Of a DNA stretch of 64,000 nucleotides, positions 7,342-15,831 are shown in pieces. The position numbers and the translations under genes are program-made. The notes below the pieces were generated by a model that was given only the letters and a program-made list of their open reading frames with translations, did not search any database and was not told where the DNA came from. The stretch is from Herbidospora mongoliensis (GTDB lineage Bacteria > Actinomycetota > Actinomycetes > Streptosporangiales > Streptosporangiaceae): assembly GCF_001570545.1 (NCBI RefSeq), contig NZ_BBXD01000025.1, forward strand, positions 1 through 64,000. The letters are read 5' to 3'. The stretch's first letter is position 1, and each line of letters starts with the position of its first letter.

Positions 7342-8099
7342 GAACCGGCGTACAGAGACGCTTTGATGCCTGCCGACTCCAGCGCCAGCACCTCATGCGC
7401 CGCCGTCACGCCGCTGCCGCAGTAGGCCCCCACCGGCACGCCCTCCACGGCCCCCAGCGTGTTGAACCGCTCCCGGAGGAACTCCGGCCGGTGGAACCGC
7501 CCGCCGGGCTCCAGGTTCTCGGTCGTCGGCGCGTTCACCGCGCCCGGAATATGCCCGGCCACCGGGTCGACCGGCTCGACCTCACCCCGGTAACGCTCAG
7601 GAGCGCGAGCGTCGAGCAGGAGCCCGTCGTCGGCCAGGATCGCCGCCTGGTCGGCGTTGATCAGGGCCATCCCACCCGGCCGGGCGGTGAAGTCGCCGGG
7701 CGCCACGACAGGAGCGTCCTTGGACAGTTCCCCCGCCCAAGCACCCAGGCCACCGTCGAGCACCCGGACATCACGGTGCCCGAAGTAGCGCAGACACCAC
7801 CACGCCCGAGCCGCGGCCAGCGCGTTCCAGTCGTCGTAGACGACAACCGGGCGTCCGTCGGAAACGCCGAGCCCCCGCATGGCGGCCTCGAAGTCGGCGG
7901 CAGCCGGCAGCGGATGACGGCCACCGCTCCCGGCGGGAGCCGCGAGCACGGTGTCGAGGTCGCAGTAGACGGCCCCGGGAAGGTGCCCGAGAGCGAACTC
8001 GGACGGTCCGGGCGGCCCGCCCAGACGCCAGCGCACGTCGAGGAGAGTCACCTCGCCCAGCGTCGAGGCCAGGTCGTCAGCACTGATCAGAGGGCTCAT
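7299..8099 (-). CDS. Sulfurtransferase (3-mercaptopyruvate/thiosulfate type)
   Basis: A two-rhodanese-domain enzyme of 266 residues. The catalytic Cys227 sits in CGSGVTA, the loop type typical of 3-mercaptopyruvate sulfurtransferases rather than the CRxGx[RT] loop of thiosulfate rhodaneses. The inactive first domain covers about residues 5-125 and the active one 140-262. The ATG at 8099 has GGAG upstream and overlaps the previous stop as ATGA. Longer in-frame extension upstream is not needed. It would transfer sulfane sulfur to cyanide or thiol acceptors in the cytoplasm. It is coupled to the phosphodiesterase-like gene; a functional link is not obvious. Confidence 0.88.
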   Translation of the reverse strand: MSPLISADDLASTLGEVTLLDVRWRLGGPPGPSEFALGHLPGAVYCDLDTVLAAPAGSGGRHPLPAAADFEAAMRGLGVSDGRPVVVYDDWNALAAARAWWCLRYFGHRDVRVLDGGLGAWAGELSKDAPVVAPGDFTARPGGMALINADQAAILADDGLLLDARAPERYRGEVEPVDPVAGHIPGAVNAPTTENLEPGGRFHRPEFLRERFNTLGAVEGVPVGAYCGSGVTAAHEVLALESAGIKASLYAGSWSEWITNPNRPVA

Positions 8100-9181
8100 C
8101 GGCGGATCTCCAAGAAGGGCACGTTCTGCTCTGCGGGCGTGAGTGACCCGTGGTGGCCGATCATCGACCACTCCAGCGGCTCTGCCCCGGCGGAGGCGAT
8201 CACACACCCGCCCCCGGTCACGACGACCACGTCGCCGATGCGGCCGAGCAGCTCGGGGTTGACCGGCCCGAACCAGCCGGAGTCGATCGCCTCCTCCCGG
8301 GAGGCGACCTGGGCCCGCTCACCGAGCACCGCACGCCACGCCTGAAGGACGGAGTCGGTGGAGCCGGGAAGGGTGTAGAGGTGCCGCCCCCGGGGGTCGC
8401 CCCCGAACAGCGCGATTCCCTCGGTCAGTTCGGGATGCAGGTCGAGGTCGATCTTGTCGGTCGCGTTGATCATGCCGTGGTCGGCGGTCACGTAGAGCAC
8501 GCCACCGGGAGGCAGCGCACCGGCGAGCCGTTCGGCCAGGCCGTCGACGATGGCGAGCTGGTCGAGCCACTCGGGCGACCCCCACCCCATCATGTGGCCC
8601 ATCGAGTCGAGATGACCGTAATAGCAGGTCACATAGGCCTTCGGGGTCGCGCGCAGCGCGGCGTGCACGCCCTCGACGCGTTCGTCGAGGGTGTCGGCCG
8701 GGACGTAACGGACACCCCGGTAGACCGCCTGCGTGAGCCCGGTGCCGTCGAAGACGGCGGGCGCCACATAGGAGGACGCCACGTCGAGGTGGGCCAGCCG
8801 CTGGAACACGGTGTCGAGGGGCTGCCAGGTGTCAGGGGCGATCGGCGGGCCGTCGGTCGTCCAGCGCAGGCAGTTGAGGAGTCGTCCCTCGCCGGGCACG
8901 GCCACCTGGATGCCGAGCATCCCGTGGTGGCCGGACAGGACGCCGGTGCCGATGGTCGCCAGGCTGACGGGAGTCGACGAGGGGAAGCCGGCCGTCAGCA
9001 CCCGGGCGAGCGCGGAAGACAGGAACGGCGCCCGGGAGGGGTGTGCGGCCAGCAGGTCGGCCCCTAACCCGTCGACGATGAACAGGCACACCTTGTCGGC
9101 CGGGTCGAGCCCGAGAGCGCCGCCGCCGGTTCCGTCGAAGGTGGCGTAGACGGAACCGGCTATGTCGGCGAGGGTGGCCAT
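8096..9181 (-). CDS. Alkaline phosphatase superfamily / nucleotide pyrophosphatase-like protein
   Basis: A 361-residue metalloenzyme of the alkaline phosphatase/NPP superfamily. The metal and nucleophile set can be followed: Asp37 in LFIVDGLG, the nucleophile Thr70 in FPSSTPVS, then HLDSMGH, TADHGM and GHHGSLTP. No signal peptide is visible, so it should act in the cytoplasm, unlike classical PhoA. It likely cleaves phosphodiester or pyrophosphate bonds; the substrate is not known. It overlaps DUF5998 upstream by one base (TGATG) and the sulfurtransferase downstream by four, forming one operon. Confidence 0.87.
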   Translation of the reverse strand: MATLADIAGSVYATFDGTGGGALGLDPADKVCLFIVDGLGADLLAAHPSRAPFLSSALARVLTAGFPSSTPVSLATIGTGVLSGHHGMLGIQVAVPGEGRLLNCLRWTTDGPPIAPDTWQPLDTVFQRLAHLDVASSYVAPAVFDGTGLTQAVYRGVRYVPADTLDERVEGVHAALRATPKAYVTCYYGHLDSMGHMMGWGSPEWLDQLAIVDGLAERLAGALPPGGVLYVTADHGMINATDKIDLDLHPELTEGIALFGGDPRGRHLYTLPGSTDSVLQAWRAVLGERAQVASREEAIDSGWFGPVNPELLGRIGDVVVVTGGGCVIASAGAEPLEWSMIGHHGSLTPAEQNVPFLEIRR

Positions 9182-9762
9182 CAGAGGGCCGTCGCCTCCG
9201 AGAGGGCGCCCGCGAAGGCCAGCACGTGGCGCACGGCCTCGGGGCCGTCGGCGGCCTCGCTGACCCGCAGCTGGAGGTCGTCGGCGGTGATCGAGCCGGT
9301 GTAGCCGTGGTCGGCCTCGCAGTTCTCGTCGCCGCAGGTGGCGGGTTCGAGGTCCACGTGAGAGATGGCGCCCCAGCCGATCGTGAGCGTGACCTCGCTG
9401 GGGGCGACGCCGGGCGAGTATTTGGCCGGGTCGGGAACGAGGCGGGTGAGCGCGACCGACTGGACCCGGCTCAGCCGGACCGCCTCGGTGGTCGTGGAGG
9501 CGTGGGAGGCAGGATTCCCCTCAGCGGGCGGATGCTCGTCGGTGTGGCAGACGAGCAACCGGGTGGGCGACAGCACCAGGACCGTGACATGGCGACGGAC
9601 CTCCATCGCCGGGTCGAACGTGGCCTCATGATGGACGACGTAGGCGCTGACGCTCTCTTTGCCCAGGGCGGAATCGACGGCGTCGGCGACCAGGTCGGGG
9701 TAGTAGCCACTTCGGTCGATGGCCTCGCGCAGACCTGCAGCCGAGACTCGAGTATCCCTCAT
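9181..9762 (-). CDS. DUF5998 family protein
   Basis: A 193-residue protein matching the actinobacterial DUF5998 family: start MRDTRVSAAGLREAIDRSGYYP, core YVVHHEATFDPAMEVRRHVT and a C-terminal stretch CGDENCEADHGYTGSITADD whose cysteines and histidine might hold a metal. Function unknown, no membrane segments. I chose the ATG at 9762 because it matches the family N-terminus; an in-frame start at 9798 would add 12 unlikely residues. It is first in the operon with the phosphatase-superfamily and sulfurtransferase genes. It may be a stress or quality-control protein, but nothing in the sequence says so. Confidence 0.85.
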   Translation of the reverse strand: MRDTRVSAAGLREAIDRSGYYPDLVADAVDSALGKESVSAYVVHHEATFDPAMEVRRHVTVLVLSPTRLLVCHTDEHPPAEGNPASHASTTTEAVRLSRVQSVALTRLVPDPAKYSPGVAPSEVTLTIGWGAISHVDLEPATCGDENCEADHGYTGSITADDLQLRVSEAADGPEAVRHVLAFAGALSEATAL

Positions 9763-9819
9763 GGGACCATCCTGCCCTGTCAAGCACCCTGATTTCACCG
9801 GGGTGATTTCACTGGTCTG

Positions 9820-12393
9820 TCAGGAGGGAAGCCGCCGGGGACCCACGTCGGGCCGCGGCCCGGTGACGGCCTCCAGCACCATCCGCGCCCCCAGCACGTG
9901 CACCCCGCTCTCAGCCACCAGCACGGGATCGAGCCGCAGCGTCGTGACCTGCGGATGCGCGTCGGCCAGCCGTCCGATCCGGCACAGCAGATCCTCCAGG
10001 GCGTCCACCGCGACGGGCGGATATCCGTGCTCGCCGAACAGCAGCGGCGCCGCTTTGGGGGTGCGGACCAGCCCGGCGGCGTCTTCCGCTGTCAGCGGAG
10101 CGAGCCGATAGGCGTCGTCGGCGAGCAGCCGGGCGGCGATCTCGCCCAGCCCGAAGGACACCACGCCCCCGAAATCGCGGTCCTGAACCGAGGTGATCAC
10201 GGTCGGCACCGCGGGCTGGGGCGCCATCCGCTGGACCGCCAGCCGGGGGCCGAGAACTTCTCTGAGGTCTGTGTACGCCTTCGCCACCGCGCCCCCGTCC
10301 GACAGAGCGAGGCGGACCGTCCCGGCGCGACCGATGCCGTTCCACTTGACCACGACGGGATAACCCAGCCGTTCGGCCGCCGCGACCGCCTCCTCGGGCG
10401 ACTCCACGACCTCACACGGCCAGACCTCGACGCCATAGGAGGCGAGCAGATCGGTGGCGTCGATCTCGACGGGCTCCTCGGTGGCCCCGCAGGCGATCTC
10501 CCTGGCGCCGACCACGTCGATCCTGTCAAGCACGGGGATCGTGCCCTCGTCGCGGCGTCGCCACTGCGCATGACGTACAGCCAGAGCGAGGGCCCGGACC
10601 GCCTCCTCCGGCGCCGGATACGACGGGATCGAACCCCGTGCGGGACCTTCTCCCGGCGCGCGCAGCGCGGCCGGGACGCCCGCCTCTCCCCTGAAGGTGG
10701 CCAGCACCGGCTTGCCGCTCTCCCCCGCGACCCGCAGCAACTCGGCCGCGACCTCGGCGTCGGGGCCGGGCACGGGCGGCATGTAGACCACCACCGCGGC
10801 GTCGACCTCGGGGATCAGCCCGGAGAGCCCGTCGGCGAAGGCGTTGGCGTCGGCGCGGGCGCCGAGGTCGACGGTGGTCGGCGTGAGGCCCGCGTTGACG
10901 CACGCGTGCGCGGCCAGCCGGGCCAGCGCGTCGGAGTTGCTGACGATCCCGACCCGGGGCCCCTCGGGGAGGGGCTGGCAGGCGAGGAGCTGGGCGACGT
11001 CGAAGAGCTGGGTGAGGTCGTCGACGCGGATCACGCCGGCCTGCTCGAACAGCGACGAGACCGCGCTGTCGGGCAGTCCGAGCTCGGCGGCCTGCGACTT
11101 GACCGCCACGATGGGCTTGGTGCGGGAGATCCGGCGGGCCAGGCGGGTGAACTTGCGCGGGTTGCCCATCGGCTCCAGATAAAGGAGGACGACCTCGGTC
11201 GCGGGGTCCTCCTCCCAGTACTGGAGCAGGTCGTTCCCGGACACGTCGGCCCGGTTCCCGGCGGAGACGAAGGTCGAGATGCCGAGCCCCCGCTGATCGA
11301 CGCGGTGCAGCAGGGCGGTCCCCAGCGCGCCCGACTGGCTGAAGAAGCCGATGCGCCCGCGCGCGGGCAGCCGCTGCGCCAGGGTCGCGTTGAGCTTGAT
11401 CGACCGGTCGGTGTTGGCGATGCCGAGGCAGTTGGGCCCGACGACCCGCATGCCGTAGGCGCGGGAGATCCGCACCAGTTCCTGCTCGCGCCGGAGCCCT
11501 TCCTCGCCGGTCTCGGCGAAGCCGCTGGAGACCACGACCAGGCCCTTGACACCCTTCTGCGCGCACTCCTCGACGACGTCCAGCACGCTCTCGGCCGGGA
11601 CGGCCACGACCGCCAGGTCCACCTCGCCGTCGATCGCGCTCACGTTCTTGTACGCCCGCACCCCCGCGACCGCCCGCACCTCCCGGTGCACCGGGTAGAC
11701 CGGCCCGGTGAACTCGGCCCGCAGCAGGTTGCGCAGCACCGTCTGCCCGATGCCGCCCGGCTCCCTGCTGGCCCCGATGACCACGACCGACTCGGGCTTG
11801 AGCAGCCGCTCGATCGACCGTGCCTCGGCCCGGTGCTCCCGGCCGGTCATCGCGTCCACCGAATCGGGGGTGCTCGCCAGGTCGAGCGTCATCCGGACGA
11901 CGCCGTCCTCGAAGGTGCTCTGCGCCGTGTAACCGGCCTGCCGGAACATCTGGGTCATCCGGTGGTTGGCGGGCAGCACGTCGGCGATGAAGGTCCGGAT
12001 CCCGCGCTCCCTGGCGGCGGCGCGCAGGTGCTCGAGAAGCACCGACGCCATTCCCCGGCCCTGGTGGGCGTCCTCGACGAGAAAGGCCACCTCGGCGTGG
12101 TCGGCGGGCTTCACTCTGTCATAACGAACGACCGCCACCATTTCGGTTCCGATGGTGGCGATCAACGCCAGTCGGTCGTTGTAGTCGACTGTTGTGAAGC
12201 GTGTCACTTCCCGTTCTGACAAGCGGGGTCGGGGACCGAAGAAACGAAAGTAGATGGACTGGTCAGAGAGGCGGGAGTAGAAGGACCGCAACTGTTCGGC
12301 GTCGTCGGGGTGAATAGGCCGCAGGTGAGCGGTGCCGCCGTCGGAAAGGACGACGTCGGCCTCCCAGTGGGCGGGATACGGTGCTTCCACCAT
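9820..12393 (-). CDS. GNAT / acyl-CoA synthetase-like fusion (Pat-type protein acetyltransferase)
   Basis: An 857-residue fusion. Residues about 20-170 are a GNAT acetyltransferase (HQGRGMASVLLEHL is the acetyl-CoA loop). Residues about 190-650 resemble the NDP-forming acyl-CoA synthetase subunits (VIGASREPGGIGQTVLRNLL is the CoA-binding Rossmann part), and residues about 650-850 form an ATP-grasp domain. The stretch where active synthetases have the phospho-His motif SHTG reads KSQAAELGLPDSAVSS, without His. That suggests a regulatory rather than catalytic synthetase domain, as in Pat lysine acetyltransferases. GNAT is N-terminal, as in Streptomyces homologues and opposite to Salmonella Pat. 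Start ATG 12393; the long upstream extension overlaps the divergent kinase gene and is rejected. Confidence 0.88.
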   Translation of the reverse strand: MVEAPYPAHWEADVVLSDGGTAHLRPIHPDDAEQLRSFYSRLSDQSIYFRFFGPRPRLSEREVTRFTTVDYNDRLALIATIGTEMVAVVRYDRVKPADHAEVAFLVEDAHQGRGMASVLLEHLRAAARERGIRTFIADVLPANHRMTQMFRQAGYTAQSTFEDGVVRMTLDLASTPDSVDAMTGREHRAEARSIERLLKPESVVVIGASREPGGIGQTVLRNLLRAEFTGPVYPVHREVRAVAGVRAYKNVSAIDGEVDLAVVAVPAESVLDVVEECAQKGVKGLVVVSSGFAETGEEGLRREQELVRISRAYGMRVVGPNCLGIANTDRSIKLNATLAQRLPARGRIGFFSQSGALGTALLHRVDQRGLGISTFVSAGNRADVSGNDLLQYWEEDPATEVVLLYLEPMGNPRKFTRLARRISRTKPIVAVKSQAAELGLPDSAVSSLFEQAGVIRVDDLTQLFDVAQLLACQPLPEGPRVGIVSNSDALARLAAHACVNAGLTPTTVDLGARADANAFADGLSGLIPEVDAAVVVYMPPVPGPDAEVAAELLRVAGESGKPVLATFRGEAGVPAALRAPGEGPARGSIPSYPAPEEAVRALALAVRHAQWRRRDEGTIPVLDRIDVVGAREIACGATEEPVEIDATDLLASYGVEVWPCEVVESPEEAVAAAERLGYPVVVKWNGIGRAGTVRLALSDGGAVAKAYTDLREVLGPRLAVQRMAPQPAVPTVITSVQDRDFGGVVSFGLGEIAARLLADDAYRLAPLTAEDAAGLVRTPKAAPLLFGEHGYPPVAVDALEDLLCRIGRLADAHPQVTTLRLDPVLVAESGVHVLGARMVLEAVTGPRPDVGPRRLPS

Positions 12394-12541
12394 TCGAGGG
12401 TATCTGTGCGCAATCGCGGTGGTTGGGCAACGGATGTGCATCGACTGTGTACGAGTGTCCGCCTCACCCCCCACGGAGCTTGCGGAAGCTGTTAAGTTTT
12501 GCGGGGTCAGCGTCGATTTGCAGGGGCAAGGTGGTGACATC

Positions 12542-13435
12542 ATGACGCGGGTCGTCGTGGTGGGCGATCTCATGACCGACGCGGTCGCCCGCGCCAGGTT
12601 CCCACTCGCCCGGGCTAGCGACACCCCGGCCGTGGTGACCATGCATGGTGGTGGTTCAGGGGCGAACGTCGCGTCCTGGCTCGCTGTGGAAGGTTCCGAG
12701 GTCGCCTTCATCGGGCGGCGCGGCGCCGACATCACCGGCCGAAACCGCGACATGGAACTGATGGGCTACGGCGTCGACGCCCGGCTCGTCATGGACCCCG
12801 AGCGCCCCACGGGCACGTGTGTGGTCCTGGTGACCCACAAGGGTGAGCGCACGATGCTCTCCGACCCGGGCGCCAACGCGGCCCTGTCGCCGGAAGATCT
12901 GCCCCGTGACCTGTTCACACAGGGCAGCCACCTGCACATGTCGGGTTACACCCTGATCTGCGAGGGCTCTCGCGACGCGGCGCTCGCCGCTCTCGATCTG
13001 GCCCGCCGCGCCAACATGTCGATCTCGGTCGACTGCGCCTCCTCGGCTCCGGTCGAGCGCACCGGCGCCGAACCCTTCCTGGAGTGGACGCACGGCGCCA
13101 AGCTGCTGTTCGCCAACGCCGACCAGGCCAAGGTCCTGACCGGCCGCGACGACCCCGAGGCCGCCGCCAAGGTGCTGACCGCGTGGTTCCCACAGGTCGT
13201 CATCAAGTGCAATGCCGACGGCGCGCTCTGGTACAGCAACAACCGGTCCGAGGCCGTCAAGGTCCCGGCCGAGCAGGTCGAGCGGGTCGTCGACGGCACC
13301 GGCGCGGGTGACGCGTTCGCCGCCGGGTTCCTGCCGAGCTGGCTCGACGGCAAGCAGCCGGCCGACGCCCTGTCCGCCGGCAACGCGCTGGCCGCCAAGT
13401 GCCTGGTCAACCTGGGCGCCCGGCCCCGCCTCTAG
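12542..13435 (+). CDS. PfkB-family carbohydrate kinase
   Basis: A ribokinase-fold sugar kinase of 297 residues. The N-terminal PfkB signature is GGGSGANVASWLAVEG, and the C-terminal signature is VVDGTGAGDAFAAGFLPSWL with the catalytic Asp of GAGD. The lid residues and length fit ribokinase or adenosine-kinase-like enzymes; the sugar cannot be told. The ATG at 12542 lies behind AAGGTGG. An earlier in-frame start at 12332 would run through the divergent GNAT gene's start and is not used. Divergent from the Pat-like gene with a 148-base promoter region between them. Cytoplasmic, followed by its own hairpin terminator. Confidence 0.88.
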   Translation: MTRVVVVGDLMTDAVARARFPLARASDTPAVVTMHGGGSGANVASWLAVEGSEVAFIGRRGADITGRNRDMELMGYGVDARLVMDPERPTGTCVVLVTHKGERTMLSDPGANAALSPEDLPRDLFTQGSHLHMSGYTLICEGSRDAALAALDLARRANMSISVDCASSAPVERTGAEPFLEWTHGAKLLFANADQAKVLTGRDDPEAAAKVLTAWFPQVVIKCNADGALWYSNNRSEAVKVPAEQVERVVDGTGAGDAFAAGFLPSWLDGKQPADALSAGNALAAKCLVNLGARPRL

Positions 13436-13454
13436 CCGAAAGTACGCCCGGTTG

Positions 13455-13479
13455 CCGGCCCATCGGACGATGGGGCCGG
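13455..13479 (+). terminator. Hairpin after the sugar kinase gene
   Basis: CCGGCCCATC at 13455-13464 pairs with GATGGGGCCGG at 13469-13479, leaving a single G bulge and a four-base loop. It starts 19 bases after the kinase stop codon. There is no U-tract, so it is only a probable terminator. Confidence 0.55.
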
Positions 13480-13529
13480 AGCCGTTGGCGGGATGTGGCG
13501 AGAGGCCTTTGATCGCGACGATCTGAGGC

Positions 13530-14207
13530 ATGACCGTCAGGCGCCAATGGGCGCTCCCCACCGGGCTCGTCCTCCTCGGCCTGGTTCCCGCACTCGGCGG
13601 GGCCATCCGGCTCGAAGACCTCTCCTCAGGTGGGCCCGTCACGCCGGAGAACGTCCGGTTCTTCGACATGCCGTCGCCGGTGATCGCCCACATCTTCGCC
13701 GCGCTGATCTACAGCCTGCTGGGCGCTTTCCAGTTCGTCCCGTCGCTGCGGTCACGGCCGTGGCATCGGCGGGCGGGGCGGGTGCTGCTGCCGGCCGGAC
13801 TCGTGGTGGCCCTCAGCGGGATCTGGATGACGCTCTGGTACGACGTGCCCGACATCGACAGCGGGTTCGCGATCGTCGGGTTGCGGCTGGCAACCGGTGG
13901 CGCGATGGCCCTGGCGCTCGTGCTGGGGTTCCTGGCGGTCCGCCGCAGAGACTTCACCACACACCGCGCCTGGATGATCCGCGCCTACGCGCTGGCCATG
14001 GGTGCCGGAACCCAGGTCTTCACCCATCTGCCCTTCGTGTTCACCGGCGCCGTCCCCGACGCGACCGGGCGCACGATCGCGATGGCCGCCGGGTGGGCGA
14101 TCAACATCGCCGTCGCCGAGTGGGCTATCCGGCGTGCCGCATCCGGCCCGTCTCGTAGGCCCACATCGCTATCTCGACCCGGTTCCGGGCGCCGAGTTTC
14201 GCCATGA
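13530..14207 (+). CDS. DUF2306 family membrane protein
   Basis: A polytopic membrane protein of 225 residues with about six hydrophobic helices (from ALPTGLVLLGLVPALGGA at residue 8 to TIAMAAGWAINIAVAEWAI near 185-200). The PWHRRAGRVLL loop and HRAWMIRAYALAMGAGTQ segment, with conserved His and Arg, are typical of DUF2306 proteins, whose function is unknown. The last 83 bases overlap, on the opposite strand, the end of the response-regulator gene. The polar Arg/Ser-rich tail encoded there may be a late extension. Start ATG 13530 follows GAGGC closely; a slightly later start cannot be excluded. Confidence 0.8.
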   Translation: MTVRRQWALPTGLVLLGLVPALGGAIRLEDLSSGGPVTPENVRFFDMPSPVIAHIFAALIYSLLGAFQFVPSLRSRPWHRRAGRVLLPAGLVVALSGIWMTLWYDVPDIDSGFAIVGLRLATGGAMALALVLGFLAVRRRDFTTHRAWMIRAYALAMGAGTQVFTHLPFVFTGAVPDATGRTIAMAAGWAINIAVAEWAIRRAASGPSRRPTSLSRPGSGRRVSP

Positions 14208-14763
14208 GGCTGGCGACGTGGGTCTTCACCGTGCTGACCGAGATGTGCAGCACGTCGGCGATCTCGTTGTTGGTGTGGCCCCGGGCGACGGCGGCGAGGA
14301 TCTGCTCCTCCCGGTCGGTCAGCGCCTCGATCGGCGCGACCGGGTCGGCGGTGCCGGCGAAGGCGTGCAGCAGCCGGGCGGTCACACTGGGCGCGATCAA
14401 CGCGTCGCCCTCGGCGGCGGCCCTGATGGCCTGAGAGAGCAGCGCCGACCCGGCGTCCTTCAGCAGGAAGCCACGGGCTCCCGCTCTCAGGGCGGCGTGG
14501 ACGTATTCGTCCAGATCGAAGGTCGTGATGACGACCACGGCCACCTCGCCGGACAGCTCACGGGTCGCCTCGATGCCGTTCATGCCGGGCATCCGGATGT
14601 CGAGCAGGCAGACGTCGGGCTTCAGCCGGCGGGCCAGTTCGACCGCGCGGCGGCCGTCGGCGGCCTCTCCCACGACCTCGATGTCGTCCTGGGCCTCCAG
14701 GATCATCACCAGGCCGGTGCGGACGATCTCCTGATCGTCGGCCACGATCACGCGAATGGTCAT
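14125..14763 (-). CDS. NarL/LuxR-family response regulator
   Basis: A two-domain response regulator of 212 residues. The receiver domain has the acidic pair DD at 9-10, phospho-acceptor Asp55 in CLLDIRMPG, the Thr of VITTFD and Lys in LLKDAG. The C-terminal LuxR-type helix-turn-helix (about residues 145-212) contains LTDREEQILAAVARGHTNNE and STVKTHVASLMAKLGA. It overlaps the sensor kinase stop as ATGA, so the pair is translated together. The kinase would phosphorylate Asp55, promoting dimerisation and DNA binding. Its targets are not evident; DoxX, DUF2306 or transporter genes nearby have no marked site. Confidence 0.92.
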   Translation of the reverse strand: MTIRVIVADDQEIVRTGLVMILEAQDDIEVVGEAADGRRAVELARRLKPDVCLLDIRMPGMNGIEATRELSGEVAVVVITTFDLDEYVHAALRAGARGFLLKDAGSALLSQAIRAAAEGDALIAPSVTARLLHAFAGTADPVAPIEALTDREEQILAAVARGHTNNEIADVLHISVSTVKTHVASLMAKLGARNRVEIAMWAYETGRMRHAG

Positions 14764-15827
14764 GCGGTCCTCGGGAGCACGGCGGTGACGGTCCAGCCAC
14801 GGCCTGGGGCGGGGCCCGCCTCGCAGGTGCCGCCGAGAAGGGTGGCCCGTTCGGCCATGCCGAGCAGACCATAACCCGTCGCGCCCGGCGCCGTCGCCTC
14901 CCCGTCGTCGGTCACCCTCAGCCTGATCTCGGCGGCTTCGGCCGTGACCATGACGTGGATGCGGGTGGCGTGACGGGCGTGCCGTCGGGCGTTGGTGACC
15001 GACTCCTGGGCCAGCCGGAAGATCGCGGCACCGGTCGAAGGCATGATTTCCCCGACATCGCCGTGGATCTCCACCTCCACCGGCACCCCGGAGCCCTTCT
15101 GGAGTTCCACCAGGTCGGCGACACCGCGAGCCGGATCGAGCTCGGCGGGCTGCCGCAGCACCCGGACCATGGTCCGCATCTCGGCCAGCGCCCGGGACGC
15201 CTCCGCCTCGATGACCTTCAGGGCCTCCACGGCCGCATCCGGATCCTTCGGCGCACGGGCCAGGCCCGCCTGGGCGCGGATCGCCATCGCCGACACGTGG
15301 TGGGCGACGGTGTCGTGCAGGTCGCGGGCCAGCCGTTCGCGTTCGAGCAGCTTCACCTGGTCGCGTTCACGCTGCTGGAACCGGGCCCGGAACCGGATCG
15401 CGATCCCGGCGAGCAGCGCCATCGACACCACGGCGAAGGCCCCGACGAGATCGGTGAGCCCCGTCATCGAGAGGGCGACGTTGCCCAGGACGACCGCCGC
15501 CCCCGCCAGGATCTCCCGCCCCGACCCCCACCGGCTCAGACTGTAGGGCAGGATCAGCATGAACACGGCGGTGTAGGTGTCGGGATCCCCGCCCATGACG
15601 AACCGCGCCACGAGCGTGGCGCCGAAGGCGATCACGACCACCCGCAGGGGATGCGACCGCCGCCACCACAGCGTCGGCACCAGCGCGAGCGTCAGCGCCA
15701 CCGCCGACCAGGGCAGTTCCGGCCGCAGCACCCCTTCGAGCACCGCGACCGGGACCAGCAGGCCGATCAGCGCGTAGTCACGCCAGACCCTTCGAGGGGC
15801 GCCGGGGGGACGGGGCTCGTTCCACAC
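14760..15827 (-). CDS. Sensor histidine kinase (HisKA_3 type)
   Basis: A membrane histidine kinase of 355 residues paired with the downstream response regulator. Five or so N-terminal membrane helices (about residues 18-145) have almost no extracellular loops, so it probably senses membrane or envelope state. The dimerisation and phosphotransfer motif is ERERLARDLHDTVAHH with His171. The HATPase part has SVTNARRHARHA (N box) and GYGLLGMAERATLLGG. I take GTG 15827, four bases after the previous stop, because an upstream extension would overlap the GH10 gene. This small NarL-class kinase form is common in actinomycetes. Confidence 0.88.
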   Translation of the reverse strand: MWNEPRPPGAPRRVWRDYALIGLLVPVAVLEGVLRPELPWSAVALTLALVPTLWWRRSHPLRVVVIAFGATLVARFVMGGDPDTYTAVFMLILPYSLSRWGSGREILAGAAVVLGNVALSMTGLTDLVGAFAVVSMALLAGIAIRFRARFQQRERDQVKLLERERLARDLHDTVAHHVSAMAIRAQAGLARAPKDPDAAVEALKVIEAEASRALAEMRTMVRVLRQPAELDPARGVADLVELQKGSGVPVEVEIHGDVGEIMPSTGAAIFRLAQESVTNARRHARHATRIHVMVTAEAAEIRLRVTDDGEATAPGATGYGLLGMAERATLLGGTCEAGPAPGRGWTVTAVLPRTA

Positions 15828-15831
15828 GCCG

